Assembly: GCF_000025265.1 (NCBI RefSeq)
Contig: NC_013739.1
Span: forward strand, 682,001 to 746,000
DNA: 64,000 nucleotides
Reading direction: 5' to 3'
Source: Conexibacter woesei DSM 14684
Lineage (GTDB): Bacteria > Actinomycetota > Thermoleophilia > Solirubrobacterales > Solirubrobacteraceae
Part shown: one piece after another, positions 31,494 to 41,624 of the stretch
How the letters are laid out: each line of letters begins with the position of its first letter
Numbering within the stretch: the stretch's first letter is position 1
The notes under the pieces: generated by a model
Told to the model about the DNA's origin: nothing
What the model saw: only the letters and a program-made list of their open reading frames with translations
Database searches by the model: none
Program-made: the position numbers and the translations under genes

Positions 31494-32324
31494 ATGAGCA
31501 CCACCGTCCCGCGGCGGCTCGAAGGCCGCGTCGCGATCGTCACCGGAGCCGGCGGAGGCATCGGCGGTGCCGTGGCCGCACGGCTCGCCGCGGAGGGCGC
31601 CTCGGTCGTTCTCGACGACATCAGGGAGGAGCGGGTCACCGCCGCCGCCGAGGCAATCCGCGCAGACGGCGGCGCGGCGATCGGCGTCGTCGCCGACGTC
31701 TCGCGCAAAGACGAGGTCGACGGCCTGTTCGACCGCGCGATCGAGGAGTTCGGCTCGGTCGACATCCTCGTCAACAACGCAGGGCGGCTCGACACCGCGC
31801 GCCACTTCCTCGAGGTCGACGAGGAGCATTGGGACAACGTCCAGCGCAGCAACCAGAAGAGCATGTACCTGTGCGACTTCCGTGCGGCGCACGAGATGGC
31901 GCGCCGCGGCGGCGGCGCGATCATCCACACCTCCAGCGGCGGCGCTACGCGCGCGCACCGCGGCAACGTGCAGTACGACGCCGCAAAGGGCGCGATCGAG
32001 GCGATGACGCGAGCGCTCGCGCTCGACCTCGCGCCGTATGGGATCCGCGTCAACGCGGTCGCACCCGGCGCGATCGACATCGCCCCTCCCGGCGCGATGA
32101 GCGACGAGGAGAAGTCCGAGCGCGGCGCGGCGATCCCGCTTGGGCGCATGGGCGTCCCGCAGGACCTCGGTGGCGCGTACGCGTTCCTCGCCTCCGAGGA
32201 CGCCGCCTACGTCACCGGGCAGGTGCTGGTGGTCGACGGCGGCCAGATCGCGCAGCTGCGCTCGCCGCAGGTGGAGATCTTCGCGATGGAGCGCTACCCG
32301 GCGATCGAGCCGATCGGCGCCTAG
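31494..32324 (+). CDS. Short-chain dehydrogenase/reductase
   Basis: A protein of 276 residues from the ATG at 31494, preceded by CGGAGGACAG. A classical SDR: NAD(P) motif VTGAGGGIGGAVAARLAAEG, NNAG, catalytic Ser in HTSSGGATRAHRG and YDAAK (Tyr, Lys), with the Asp of VVLDDIREER favouring NAD. The insertion DIAPPGAMSDEEKSERG and the long tail after GQVLVVDGGQ are less usual. It is the last gene of the cluster and has its own 116-base leader, so it may be separately transcribed. The substrate is unknown. Confidence 0.9.
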   Translation: MSTTVPRRLEGRVAIVTGAGGGIGGAVAARLAAEGASVVLDDIREERVTAAAEAIRADGGAAIGVVADVSRKDEVDGLFDRAIEEFGSVDILVNNAGRLDTARHFLEVDEEHWDNVQRSNQKSMYLCDFRAAHEMARRGGGAIIHTSSGGATRAHRGNVQYDAAKGAIEAMTRALALDLAPYGIRVNAVAPGAIDIAPPGAMSDEEKSERGAAIPLGRMGVPQDLGGAYAFLASEDAAYVTGQVLVVDGGQIAQLRSPQVEIFAMERYPAIEPIGA

Positions 32325-32341
32325 CCGGCGGGCCGCGACGA

Positions 32342-32366
32342 GCCCGCGCCCTGACGGGGCGCGGGC
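32342..32366 (+). terminator. Terminator hairpin closing the catabolic cluster
   Basis: A 10-bp perfect GC stem (gcccgcgccc at 32342-32351 with 32357-32366) and a five-base loop, followed by TT. It lies between the SDR stop and the convergent Lrp gene. Its right arm runs directly into the right copy of the 19-bp repeat. Confidence 0.75.
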
Positions 32367-32383
32367 TTGAGCAGTACCGGTGC
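32365..32383 (+). repeat. Right copy of the 19-bp perfect repeat
   Basis: Identical to 17162-17180 (gcttgagcagtaccggtgc), in direct orientation, 15.2 kb apart. It lies in the 94-base gap between the SDR and the Lrp gene. Confidence 0.8.
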
Positions 32384-32418
32384 CCGAGCCACGCGAGCGG
32401 ACGGTTCGACTGGCGGCC

Positions 32419-32880
32419 TCAGCGGCGGAGGCCGTGGGGCGGCTCCGAGGTGCCGAGGACCATGAGGGTCTTGGTGCCGGTGACGTGGCGGCTGCGGCGC
32501 AGGAGGTCGATGACCCGTTTGAGGTCGTCGACGTCGCGTGCGCGGATGAGCGCGACGGCGTCGGGGTCGCCGGCGGTGGTGTAGAGCGTTTCGACCTCGG
32601 TGATGCCGATCGCGACGGAGGCGATGTCGTCGACCTTGGTGCGGCCGTCGAAGCGCAACTCGACGAACGCCTGCAGCGGCAAACCGAGTCGTCTGTGGTC
32701 GACGATCGCGGTGTAGCCGACGATCAGTCCTTCCTGCTGGAGGCGGTCGACACGTCGCTTGACGGCGGGGGCGGAGATGCTGACGCGCTCGGCGATGTCG
32801 GCGAACGTGCGGCGGGCGTCCTGACGCAGCAGCGTGATGATCTCCTCATCCGTTCTGTCGATGTCCGGTTGATCGCTCAT
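32419..32880 (-). CDS. Lrp/AsnC-family transcriptional regulator
   Basis: A 153-residue protein. The N-terminal helix-turn-helix is RTFADIAERVSISAPAVKRR and the C-terminal RAM ligand domain is LQAFVELRFDG and VETLYTTAGDPDAVALIRAR. It is divergent from the E1 gene, with 110 bases between the two starts. It therefore most likely regulates the 2-oxoacid dehydrogenase genes in response to an amino acid. Lrp/AsnC control of branched-chain 2-oxoacid dehydrogenases is well known. Confidence 0.92.
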   Translation of the reverse strand: MSDQPDIDRTDEEIITLLRQDARRTFADIAERVSISAPAVKRRVDRLQQEGLIVGYTAIVDHRRLGLPLQAFVELRFDGRTKVDDIASVAIGITEVETLYTTAGDPDAVALIRARDVDDLKRVIDLLRRSRHVTGTKTLMVLGTSEPPHGLRR

Positions 32881-32990
32881 CTGCGCAAGATACTAACGTT
32901 CTTCCCGGCCTTGCGGCGATCTGTTGCGTGTCTGCCGCGTTTTGCGGCGGTCGGGTCGATCAGTGGCATCGATGTCCATAGCCTGCGGGC

Positions 32991-35333
32991 ATGTCTTCTT
33001 CTGTGATCGACAGAGATTCGATCGAGACGCCCGGCGAGCTGGCCGTGCTCGACGTCGTGCAGCGGCGGGTGCTGTGGCTGGCGACCTCGATCGTCCACCA
33101 CGCCAACCGCGTCCGCGAGACGCCGTCGGGCGTGAAGGTGGGCGGCCATCAGGCGTCGTCGGCATCGATGGTGAGCATCATGTCGTCGCTCTTCTTCCAC
33201 CACCTGCGCGGCCCGGACCGGGTGTCGGTCAAGCCGCACGCGGCGCCGGTGATGCAGGCGATCAGCTACCTGCTCGGGACGCTGGAGGAGCGCTGGCTGA
33301 CCGAGCTGCGCGCGTTCGGCGGGCTGCAGAGCTATCCGAGCCGGACGAAGGACCCGTATCCGGTCGACTTCTCGACGGGCTCGGTGGGGATCGGCGCGAC
33401 GGCGACGTTGTGGAGCAGTCTCGCGCACCGCTACGTCGCGGGGCACTTCGACGTTCCGCAGGGCGGCCGTCAGGTCGCGCTGGTGGGCGACGCGGAGCTG
33501 GACGAGGGCGCGATCTGGGAGGCGCTGGTCGATCCGATGGTGCCGAGGCTCGGCGAGGCGATGTGGATCGTCGACCTCAACCGCCAGTCGCTGGACCGCG
33601 TCGTGCCCGACATCGCCGCGGGGCGGATCGGGAAGATGTTCGAGGCGGCGGGCTGGCAGACGATCACGCTCAAGTACGGCCGTTTCCTGCGCGAGCTGTT
33701 CGAGCGCGACGGGGGCGGGGATCTGCGGCGGCGGATCGACGGGATGGCCAACGAGGAGTTCCAGCGGCTGCTGCGCAGCCCGGTCGCCGAGCTGCGCGAG
33801 CGCTTCCCCGGCGAGGGGCGCGGGCGCAGAAGCGTGGCGCGGCTGGTCGCGCAGCTCGACGACGCCGAGGTGCTGCGCGCGGTCCGCGACCTCGGCGGTC
33901 ACGACCTCGGCGACCTGCTCGACGCGTACCGCCAGGCGGACGCCTCGGCCGACCGTCCGAGCGTGCTGTTCGCGTACACGATCAAGGCGTGGGGCCTGCC
34001 GACCCAGGGGCATCCGGCGAACCACTCCGCGCTGCTGTCGACAGAGCAGTGGAAGCGCCTCGCGGGCGAGCTCGGCGCCGACGCGCAACGACCGTGGGCG
34101 AAGTTCGCGGCCGCGAGCGCCGAGGCGCGCCTGTGCGCGGCAGCGGCCGAGCGGCTGCGGCGGGACCCGACGCAGCGGCGCGAGCCGCCGCCGGTGCCGC
34201 CGGAGGTGGGGCGCTCGCATGCGGGCAGAGCCTCGACGCAGCAGGCGTTCGGGCGCTTCTTCTCCGACGTCGCGCACGCCGCGCCTGCGGTCGCCGATCA
34301 CGTCGTGACGGTCAGCCCGGACGTCGCGTCGTCGACGAACCTCGGCGGCTGGATCAACCGCGTCGGAGTCTGGAACCCGGGCGAGCGGATCGACTGGTTC
34401 GCCGACGACACCGACACGCTCGTCAGATGGCGCGAGTCGCAGCACGGCCAGCACGTCGAGCTGGGGATCGCGGAGGGCAACCTCGTCGGGCTGCTCAGCG
34501 AGCTGGGAACGACCTGGTCGCGCGACGGGCAGCCACTGCTGCCGATCGGCACGATCTACGACCCGTTCGTCAACCGCGCACTGGAGCCGTGGTCGTTCGG
34601 CATCTACGCCGGCGCGCAGGCGATCCTGGTCGGCACGCCGTCCGGTGTGACGCTGGCGCCCGAGGGCGGCGCGCACCAGTCGATCACGACCCCGTCGGTC
34701 GGGCTCGAGCAGCCTGGGTGCGTGGCGTGGGAGCCGGCCTTCGGGCAGGACCTGGAGTGGACACTGCTGCACGCGCTGTCGCGGCTGGGCCGTGACGACG
34801 GCGTCTCCGCCTACTTCCGGCTCAGCACCCGCCCGCTCGACCAGGCGCTCGCCGCAGTGCCCGAGGAACCCGTGGCGCGTGAGCTCCGCCGCCGGCACGT
34901 GCTCGCGGGCGGGTACGTGCTGCGCGCCGCGCCCGCGCCGTCGCCGGCGGTGACGCTCGTGGGCATCGGCGTGACGATGCCCGAGGCGCTGCGCGCCGCG
35001 CAGGAGCTGGCGGCCGACGGCGTCGAGGCCGACGTCGTCTGCCTCACGTCGGCCGACCTCGTCTTCCGCGCCCTTCAGGCGCGGCAGGGGCTCGACGAGG
35101 GCTCCGACGAGATCCTCGATGTGCTGCTGCCGGCCGAGCGGTCGGCGCCGATCGTCACGGTGCACGACGGGCACCCGCACACGCTCGCGTTCCTCTCCGG
35201 CGTCAACGGCTCGCCGATCGCGTGCCTGGGCGTACGGGACTTCGGGCAGGTCGGCGACGTCGCGGACCTCTACCGCCACTTCGGCATCGACGCCGACACG
35301 ATCGTCGGCGCGACCATCGACCTGCTCGTCTGA
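32991..35333 (+). CDS. Pyruvate/2-oxoacid dehydrogenase E1, homodimeric AceE/transketolase-like
   Basis: A 780-residue protein. The ThDP motif is GDAELDEGAIWEALVDPM with NRQSLDRVVP, followed by a pyrimidine-binding central domain (QHGQHVELGIAEGNLVGLLS with the catalytic Glu) and a transketolase C-terminal domain. It is about 100 residues shorter than E. coli AceE and lacks its N-terminal E2-binding region, which points to an AceE-like subfamily rather than the canonical enzyme. It decarboxylates a 2-oxoacid and passes the acyl group to E2, encoded 18 bases downstream. Confidence 0.87.
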   Translation: MSSSVIDRDSIETPGELAVLDVVQRRVLWLATSIVHHANRVRETPSGVKVGGHQASSASMVSIMSSLFFHHLRGPDRVSVKPHAAPVMQAISYLLGTLEERWLTELRAFGGLQSYPSRTKDPYPVDFSTGSVGIGATATLWSSLAHRYVAGHFDVPQGGRQVALVGDAELDEGAIWEALVDPMVPRLGEAMWIVDLNRQSLDRVVPDIAAGRIGKMFEAAGWQTITLKYGRFLRELFERDGGGDLRRRIDGMANEEFQRLLRSPVAELRERFPGEGRGRRSVARLVAQLDDAEVLRAVRDLGGHDLGDLLDAYRQADASADRPSVLFAYTIKAWGLPTQGHPANHSALLSTEQWKRLAGELGADAQRPWAKFAAASAEARLCAAAAERLRRDPTQRREPPPVPPEVGRSHAGRASTQQAFGRFFSDVAHAAPAVADHVVTVSPDVASSTNLGGWINRVGVWNPGERIDWFADDTDTLVRWRESQHGQHVELGIAEGNLVGLLSELGTTWSRDGQPLLPIGTIYDPFVNRALEPWSFGIYAGAQAILVGTPSGVTLAPEGGAHQSITTPSVGLEQPGCVAWEPAFGQDLEWTLLHALSRLGRDDGVSAYFRLSTRPLDQALAAVPEEPVARELRRRHVLAGGYVLRAAPAPSPAVTLVGIGVTMPEALRAAQELAADGVEADVVCLTSADLVFRALQARQGLDEGSDEILDVLLPAERSAPIVTVHDGHPHTLAFLSGVNGSPIACLGVRDFGQVGDVADLYRHFGIDADTIVGATIDLLV

Positions 35334-35351
35334 GCACGAGGACCAGACCAG

Positions 35352-37161
<1,810 letters not shown>

Positions 37162-37208
37162 AAGTTGATCAGCCGCACAAAAGGGCGGTGCGGGCCGGCT
37201 CCGAAACG

Positions 37209-37239
37209 CAAAGAACCGCGCGCTTTGCAGGGTTCTTTG
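37209..37239 (-). terminator. Hairpin beside the left att copy
   Basis: A 9-bp stem (caaagaacc at 37209-37217 with 37231-37239) stands next to the tRNA-derived repeat. Its position corresponds to the terminator after the real tRNA at 61825-61854. Each integrating element seems to carry a replacement tRNA terminator at its end. Confidence 0.6.
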
Positions 37240-37241
37240 AG

Positions 37242-37285
<44 letters not shown>

Positions 37286-37570
37286 TCCCGGCGAAGAATG
37301 CGGCGATTTGCAGGGACTTTGGGTGTCCCATGGATAGCCGATTGGGTGCCGGACTACCGCCGATATCGCCGGATCGTCGGGGATTCAGCCACTCGCGGGC
37401 CGTGAGTGGCTGGACGCGGAACGGGCTCGCTTCGGGCTGCGCTGCGCGCATGGGATTCGCCGACGCGGCCGTGGGCGTCGGGCCCGGATCATCGACGCGC
37501 GCCGCGATGCGCCGGCGCGGGCGCGGCTGAAGGCGGCGGGGATGGTGCTCGTCGGCCGCCGCTCGGCGGG
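37286..37570. other. Left end of island: att-arm-like repeats, no gene
   Basis: No convincing gene. GAT-containing units spaced roughly 9-11 bases apart occupy about 37322-37385. They are followed by a split inverted repeat CAGCCACT (37386-37393) and AGTGGCTG (37405-37412), separated by 11 bases. The same palindrome without the insertion occurs near the internal right end at 45452-45471. Arm-type integrase sites are the most likely reading. Confidence 0.5.
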
Positions 37571-37987
37571 TCAGGCCGTGTCGCCGAGCGGTCCGCTGGC
37601 CGCGGCGAGCACTCGCCAGCCGTGTGTGGCTTCGTGGATCCAGGTGCGGCTGTAGCGGGCACGGGCGGTGAATGCGTGGCCAGCGTGGATGCCGGCGAGC
37701 TCGACGTCGACGATCGTCGAGCCGGTCGAGCCCTCGGCAAAGCAATGTCGCGACAGTTCGGCGAAGCGCTCGATCCGCAGCGTCCCGGAGCGGTAGTTGT
37801 CCAGGTCGGCGTCGCGGTCGAGCTCGCTCCCGTCGGGCCCGACGTAGACGACGTGCTCGTGCAGTTGCTGCCCGATCGCGTCGGGGTCGTTTGCGGCGAT
37901 CGCGGCCTGGAGAGCGGACTCGGCGGCGTCGAGCGCGGCGAGCGCGGGGCCGGCAGGGATTTCGGCGTCGGGGAGGCGATTCGTCAT
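37571..37987 (-). CDS. SnoaL/NTF2-like (DUF4440-type) protein
   Basis: A protein of 138 residues from the ATG at 37987. It has an NTF2-like cone fold pattern: the helix LAALDAAESALQAAIAANDP, then VVYVGPDGSELDRDADLDNY and the beta strands IVDVELAGIHAGHAFTARAR and YSRTWIHEATHGWRVLAAAS. This layout matches small DUF4440-type proteins that act as ketosteroid-isomerase-like enzymes or ligand binders. The function here is unknown. Its start overlaps the stop of the hypothetical gene upstream. Confidence 0.75.
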   Translation of the reverse strand: MTNRLPDAEIPAGPALAALDAAESALQAAIAANDPDAIGQQLHEHVVYVGPDGSELDRDADLDNYRSGTLRIERFAELSRHCFAEGSTGSTIVDVELAGIHAGHAFTARARYSRTWIHEATHGWRVLAAASGPLGDTA

Positions 37988-38370
37988 CCGAGCACCGTAA
38001 CGCGATCCAGCGGGCGCGGGCACCGCGCGGGCGTCGAGGCCGAGCGCCGCGTCGGGGGTGCGATAGCAGCTCGCTCGTCGCTGAGGTGGGCAAGGAGCGC
38101 CAGTTCGGTAAAACGGACAACGTCGAAGACCGGTTCGCGCAGCTGCTCGAAGATTGCTCTCAGCTCGGTGTCATCGCGAGTGAGAAACTGGGTCGCGATT
38201 TCATCGGCGAACAGCGCGCGGAAGCTCGCATAGTCCTTGCCGCCCTCTATGGAGCTGTCGATGCCTTGAGCGCCGCGCATTGCCTGCGCGAGTTCTTCTT
38301 GGTCCGCCGCAGCTCGACCGGGATGCATCGTCGGGTAGTGGAAGAGCGTTACGCGCGAACGCTTGAGCAT
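37984..38370 (-). CDS. Hypothetical protein
   Basis: A frame of 128 codons. The middle reads like a helical protein (SIEGGKDYASFRALFADEIA, then REPVFDVVRFTELALLAHLS), while the last 30 residues are Arg/Pro-rich and look non-native. It overlaps the NTF2-like gene by four bases. Base composition is lower in GC than in the flanking chromosome. I recognise no family. Confidence 0.4.
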   Translation of the reverse strand: MLKRSRVTLFHYPTMHPGRAAADQEELAQAMRGAQGIDSSIEGGKDYASFRALFADEIATQFLTRDDTELRAIFEQLREPVFDVVRFTELALLAHLSDERAAIAPPTRRSASTPARCPRPLDRVTVLG

Positions 38371-38376
38371 CTGTAC

Positions 38377-38394
38377 CCACTAGTCGGCTCTCAC
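38377..38394 (+). repeat. Left direct repeat flanking the two-component module
   Basis: The sequence ccactagtcggctctcac matches 40865-40882 in 17 of 18 positions, in direct orientation. It overlaps the stop codon of the response regulator. It includes CACTAGT, related to the palindrome near the att sites. Confidence 0.65.
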
Positions 38395-39038
38395 GCGCGT
38401 CTGGTGTCGTAGGCCCATATCGCGATCTCGACACGGTTACGGGCGCCGAGCTTGGTCATCAACGAAGCCACGTGGGTCTTGACCGTGCTCAGGCCGACGA
38501 AGAGTTCGGTGGCGATCTCGGCGTTGGTCCGGCCGCGCGCCACCAGCGCGAGCACCTCCTCCTCGCGCTTGGTCAGCGGGTCGATGGGCTGAACCGGCAC
38601 TACCGGCGCCTGGTCGGCGAAGGTCGCCAACAGCCTGCGGGTGACGTTGGGGGCGATCAGCGCGTCCCCGTTGGCCGCCGCGTGGATGGCCTGCACGAGG
38701 AGCTCCGGCCCGGCGTCCTTGAGCAGGAAGCCTCGGGCGCCGGCGCGCAGGGCGCCAAGGACGTACTCATCGAGGTCGAAGGTAGTGATCACGACGACCG
38801 CCATCGGGTCCGCCACGTCCGGCCCGGCCAGGCGCCGCGTCACCTCGACGCCATCGAGCCCGGGCATCTGGATGTCGACGAGGAGGACATCGGGACGCAG
38901 TCGGGTCGCCAGGTCGAGCGCCCCTGGCCCGTCAGCTGCCTCGCCCACGACTTCGAGGTCAGGTTGCGCGCCGAGGATCATCACCAGCCCGGTCCGGACA
39001 AGGTCCTGGTCGTCTGCCACAACGACGCGAATGCTCAT
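38391..39038 (-). CDS. NarL/FixJ-family response regulator
   Basis: A 215-residue protein. The receiver domain has VVVADDQDLVR (acid pocket), the phosphoacceptor Asp in DVLLVDIQMPGLDGVEV and the Lys in GFLLKDAGPE. The C-terminal LuxR-type helix-turn-helix is TKREEEVLALVARGRTNAEI with STVKTHVASLMTKLGARNRV. It is co-transcribed with the histidine kinase, whose stop it overlaps. The targets are unknown; the divergent membrane gene is the obvious candidate. Confidence 0.93.
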   Translation of the reverse strand: MSIRVVVADDQDLVRTGLVMILGAQPDLEVVGEAADGPGALDLATRLRPDVLLVDIQMPGLDGVEVTRRLAGPDVADPMAVVVITTFDLDEYVLGALRAGARGFLLKDAGPELLVQAIHAAANGDALIAPNVTRRLLATFADQAPVVPVQPIDPLTKREEEVLALVARGRTNAEIATELFVGLSTVKTHVASLMTKLGARNRVEIAIWAYDTRRA

Positions 39039-40174
39039 GCCGGCGCCTCCACGGGCAGCACGGCCTCGACCACCCAGCCACCCTCGGGCACCGGCCCCGC
39101 GGAGAGCGATCCGCCGAGCAGCTTGGCGCGTTCGGCCATGCCCAACAGGCCGAACCCAGGCTTCGGAGCTGGCCCGGGCTCGGTCCGTCCATCGTCGGCG
39201 ACGCGCAGCCTGACGGCGTCGCCCTCCCGGCGTACGTCGATCCCGACGCGGGTCGCGCTCCGGGCGTGCCGTATGGCGTTGGTCAGGGCCTCCTGCGCGA
39301 GCCGGTAGACCGCGGCGTCCACGGGTCGCGCCAGCCGGGTCAACGAACCGGCCAGCGAGACCTCGACGGTTGGCGTCGCGTCGGCGCGCGCCAGAGCAGG
39401 CAGGTCCGCGACACCCGGCTGAGGTGAGTATGCGACGGCTTCCCCCTCACGCAGCACCCGCACCGTGGACCGCATCTCCGCCAGGGTTCGCGACGCCTCC
39501 GACTCGATCGCCGAGAGAACCTGGGCAGCTTTCTCGGGCTGCGTGCCGGCAACCGCGACACCGGCCTGCGCCTGCACCGCGATGGCCGAGACATGATGGG
39601 CCACGGTGTCGTGCAGCTCGCGAGCCAGCGCCACCCGCTCCTGATTACGGATCTCGAGCTGTTGGCGATGCCAGAGGTCCGCGCGATAGCGGAACACAGC
39701 CGCAAGGGCGACGAACACCAGCAGAAAAGCGCTCCCGCCGAAGATGTCGGCCCAGCCCGCGGAGGAGACGTACATTCCCAGCGCGACGACAGCCGTCACG
39801 AACGCGATCCCCAAGACGAGCTCCCGTCCCGAGCCCCACCGCACCAGGGAGTAGAGCAGGATCAGGACGGCCATCGTGGAGTAGAGGCCGAGGTCCCCGG
39901 TGTGCGCAGTCAGCTGGAGGACCGAGAGCAGCCCGGCGACGCCGAACCCGAGCACAGCGGCCGTCAGGGGGTGGCCCCGCCGCCACAGCAGGGCAGGCAT
40001 CAGCGCCAGGGCGAGCACAATCACAAGGGGTCGCCAGGTCAAGCCCGGCCGAACGATGCCCTCGACCAAGGCGGCCGCCGCGAACACGCCCGCCAGCAGC
40101 CAGTCGAGACGACCGATGGGTGGAGCGTCAGCAGGCCGCGGCTCATGCCAGATGGAGCGCCGCACAGTGACCAC
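39035..40174 (-). CDS. Sensor histidine kinase (HisKA_3 type)
   Basis: A 379-residue protein. Four or five hydrophobic helices cover about residues 25-165. They are followed by a dimerisation box with phosphoacceptor His in ALARELHDTVAHHVSAIAVQ and an ATP-binding domain with the N-box EALTNAIRHARSATRV and VADDGR / GFGLLGMAERA. The sensor part is membrane-embedded with no large extracellular domain, as in envelope-stress or antibiotic-sensing kinases. It pairs with the overlapping response regulator. Confidence 0.92.
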   Translation of the reverse strand: MVTVRRSIWHEPRPADAPPIGRLDWLLAGVFAAAALVEGIVRPGLTWRPLVIVLALALMPALLWRRGHPLTAAVLGFGVAGLLSVLQLTAHTGDLGLYSTMAVLILLYSLVRWGSGRELVLGIAFVTAVVALGMYVSSAGWADIFGGSAFLLVFVALAAVFRYRADLWHRQQLEIRNQERVALARELHDTVAHHVSAIAVQAQAGVAVAGTQPEKAAQVLSAIESEASRTLAEMRSTVRVLREGEAVAYSPQPGVADLPALARADATPTVEVSLAGSLTRLARPVDAAVYRLAQEALTNAIRHARSATRVGIDVRREGDAVRLRVADDGRTEPGPAPKPGFGLLGMAERAKLLGGSLSAGPVPEGGWVVEAVLPVEAPA

Positions 40175-40334
40175 GGCTCCAGCCTAGGGATCGGCACGCC
40201 TCGGCGGTACCCGCCGAAAGAACGAGAGATAGACCATGCCATCGGCCAGGCGAACTCCGGCCTCCGGACCGATGTGCCCGCCGCCGGGCTCAGCGATCGT
40301 GGACCTACCGATCCGCACCGCAACAACGGAGCCC

Positions 40335-40826
40335 ATGATGAGAACACGTCACCCCACCACCACACTGGATGACCAGCCGATCCCGGTGCGAGCCAAGCTC
40401 GCCGCAGCGTGGACAAGCTTCATGTTCCTGTACGCCTACGTGGACATCCTCAACTTCTTCACGCCCGGCGTCATCAAAGACATCCTCGACGGCAGGGTCT
40501 TCGAGTTCGACCTCTCCCAGACCTTTTCGACCACGGCGCTGACCCTCGTGGCCATCCCGATCCTCATGGTCGTGCTGTCGACAACGCTGCCCGCCAGGGT
40601 GAACCGCATCGCGAACCTCATCGTGGCCTCGCTCTACGTCCCCGTCACGGCATTCAACGCGGTGGGCGAGTCCTGGCTGTACTTCTACGGCCTTGGCATC
40701 GTCCTGGAAGGCATCCTTCTCGCCCTCATCATTCGGTACGCCTGGACCTGGCCCCGCACAGCACCTTCGGCGACCATGGCGACCAGCCCGGCTCGTGAAA
40801 CCGTTCGCGCCCAGCAGCAAGCGTGA
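40335..40826 (+). CDS. DUF6326-like small membrane protein
   Basis: A protein of 163 residues from the ATG at 40335. Four hydrophobic segments are visible (TSFMFLYAYVDILNFFTPGV, TALTLVAIPILMVVLSTTLP, NLIVASLYVPVTAFNAVGES, GLGIVLEGILLALIIRYAWT). The pattern matches a family of DoxX-like or DUF6326 proteins of unknown function. It is divergent from the histidine kinase with about 160 bases between, so it is the probable output of that two-component system. Confidence 0.75.
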   Translation: MMRTRHPTTTLDDQPIPVRAKLAAAWTSFMFLYAYVDILNFFTPGVIKDILDGRVFEFDLSQTFSTTALTLVAIPILMVVLSTTLPARVNRIANLIVASLYVPVTAFNAVGESWLYFYGLGIVLEGILLALIIRYAWTWPRTAPSATMATSPARETVRAQQQA

Positions 40827-41230
40827 ACCCAAGAGCAGTCCCCGGGCCTATCCTGCGATCTGAACCACTAATCGGCTCTCACAGCACCTGGACCGATCCT
40901 CGGGGTCCGGTCACCAGCGCCGCGGTTGCGCTCGGAGTTCGACGATGCCCGCTACATGTCGGCCCTCGCGCGTCTTCGACTTCGACATGACCTGCCCGCT
41001 GATGGTCGCCGGCAACTGCACCTTCCTCGGCATCTTCGACGCAGAACCCGACGCCAGAGGCGAACCCACCCTCAGAGGCATAGCCGAGCTGGACGGCGAG
41101 CCCACGCGAACTGGAGACGCCGGTCGTGCTGCATGCGAGTGGCGTCGCCCCGACCACACGAGGTCCACCACGACGATTGCGAGACGGCGGATTGGTCGGC
41201 GTCGAGACAGAGCGTCATCGTCTTGCCGGC
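40827..41230. other. Non-genic remnant stretch
   Basis: It contains the right direct repeat (40865-40882). A plus-strand frame at 40945-41253 has coding-like codon use over its first half (VFDFDMTCPLMVAGNCTFLG), then decays; I see no family. This looks like scar sequence between the two-component module and the degenerate cassette copy. Confidence 0.35.
40865..40882 (+). repeat. Right direct repeat flanking the two-component module
   Basis: The sequence ccactaatcggctctcac differs from 38377-38394 by one base. The two copies enclose exactly the response regulator, histidine kinase and divergent membrane gene. Confidence 0.65.
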
Positions 41231-41545
41231 GTCAGGTGTTCGTGTCCTCGTGATCGGGTTCGTCGTGCTGGAGGTGCCATTCCAGGGCGGCGGTGACGAT
41301 CTCGGCGGGTGCGTAGCCGGTGCGCTCGGCGACGCGGTGCACGACCTCGGCTGCATTGTCGTGCAGTGGCAGTGGCGCGACGCGTCCGGGCTTCATCGCT
41401 TCGAGGAGGGTGAGGATGTCGGCGACGGCCTGGTGGTGTTCTCGCAGTGCGTCGATGCTGCTGCCGTTGAGGATAGTTGGCTCGCAGCAGCTCGGCGACG
41501 CGCGTTGCGACGAGTCGGTCGATCACGTCGCCGGCGACCTCCGGT
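41231..41545 (-). pseudogene. Degenerate third copy of the island cassette (two RHH genes fused by deletion)
   Basis: On the minus strand the first part reads GDVIDRLVATRVAELLRANY. This matches the C-terminal half of the small ribbon-helix-helix proteins at 43806-44066 and 59672-59953. A few bases later, in another frame, it continues LNGSSIDALREHHQAVADIL and then AERTGYAPAEIVTAALEWHL up to a TGA at 41231. This matches the C-terminus of the helical/RHH protein at 43069-43809 and 59109-59675. The sequence between the two is deleted. It marks an older element at this site. Confidence 0.75.
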
Positions 41546-41624
41546 GGCCGACGATCGCCCTCAGACGCGAACTTCCTCTCCTGGATGAGGAAGCGTTGGA
41601 GGGCGATCCGCGCGCGAGTGTGCG

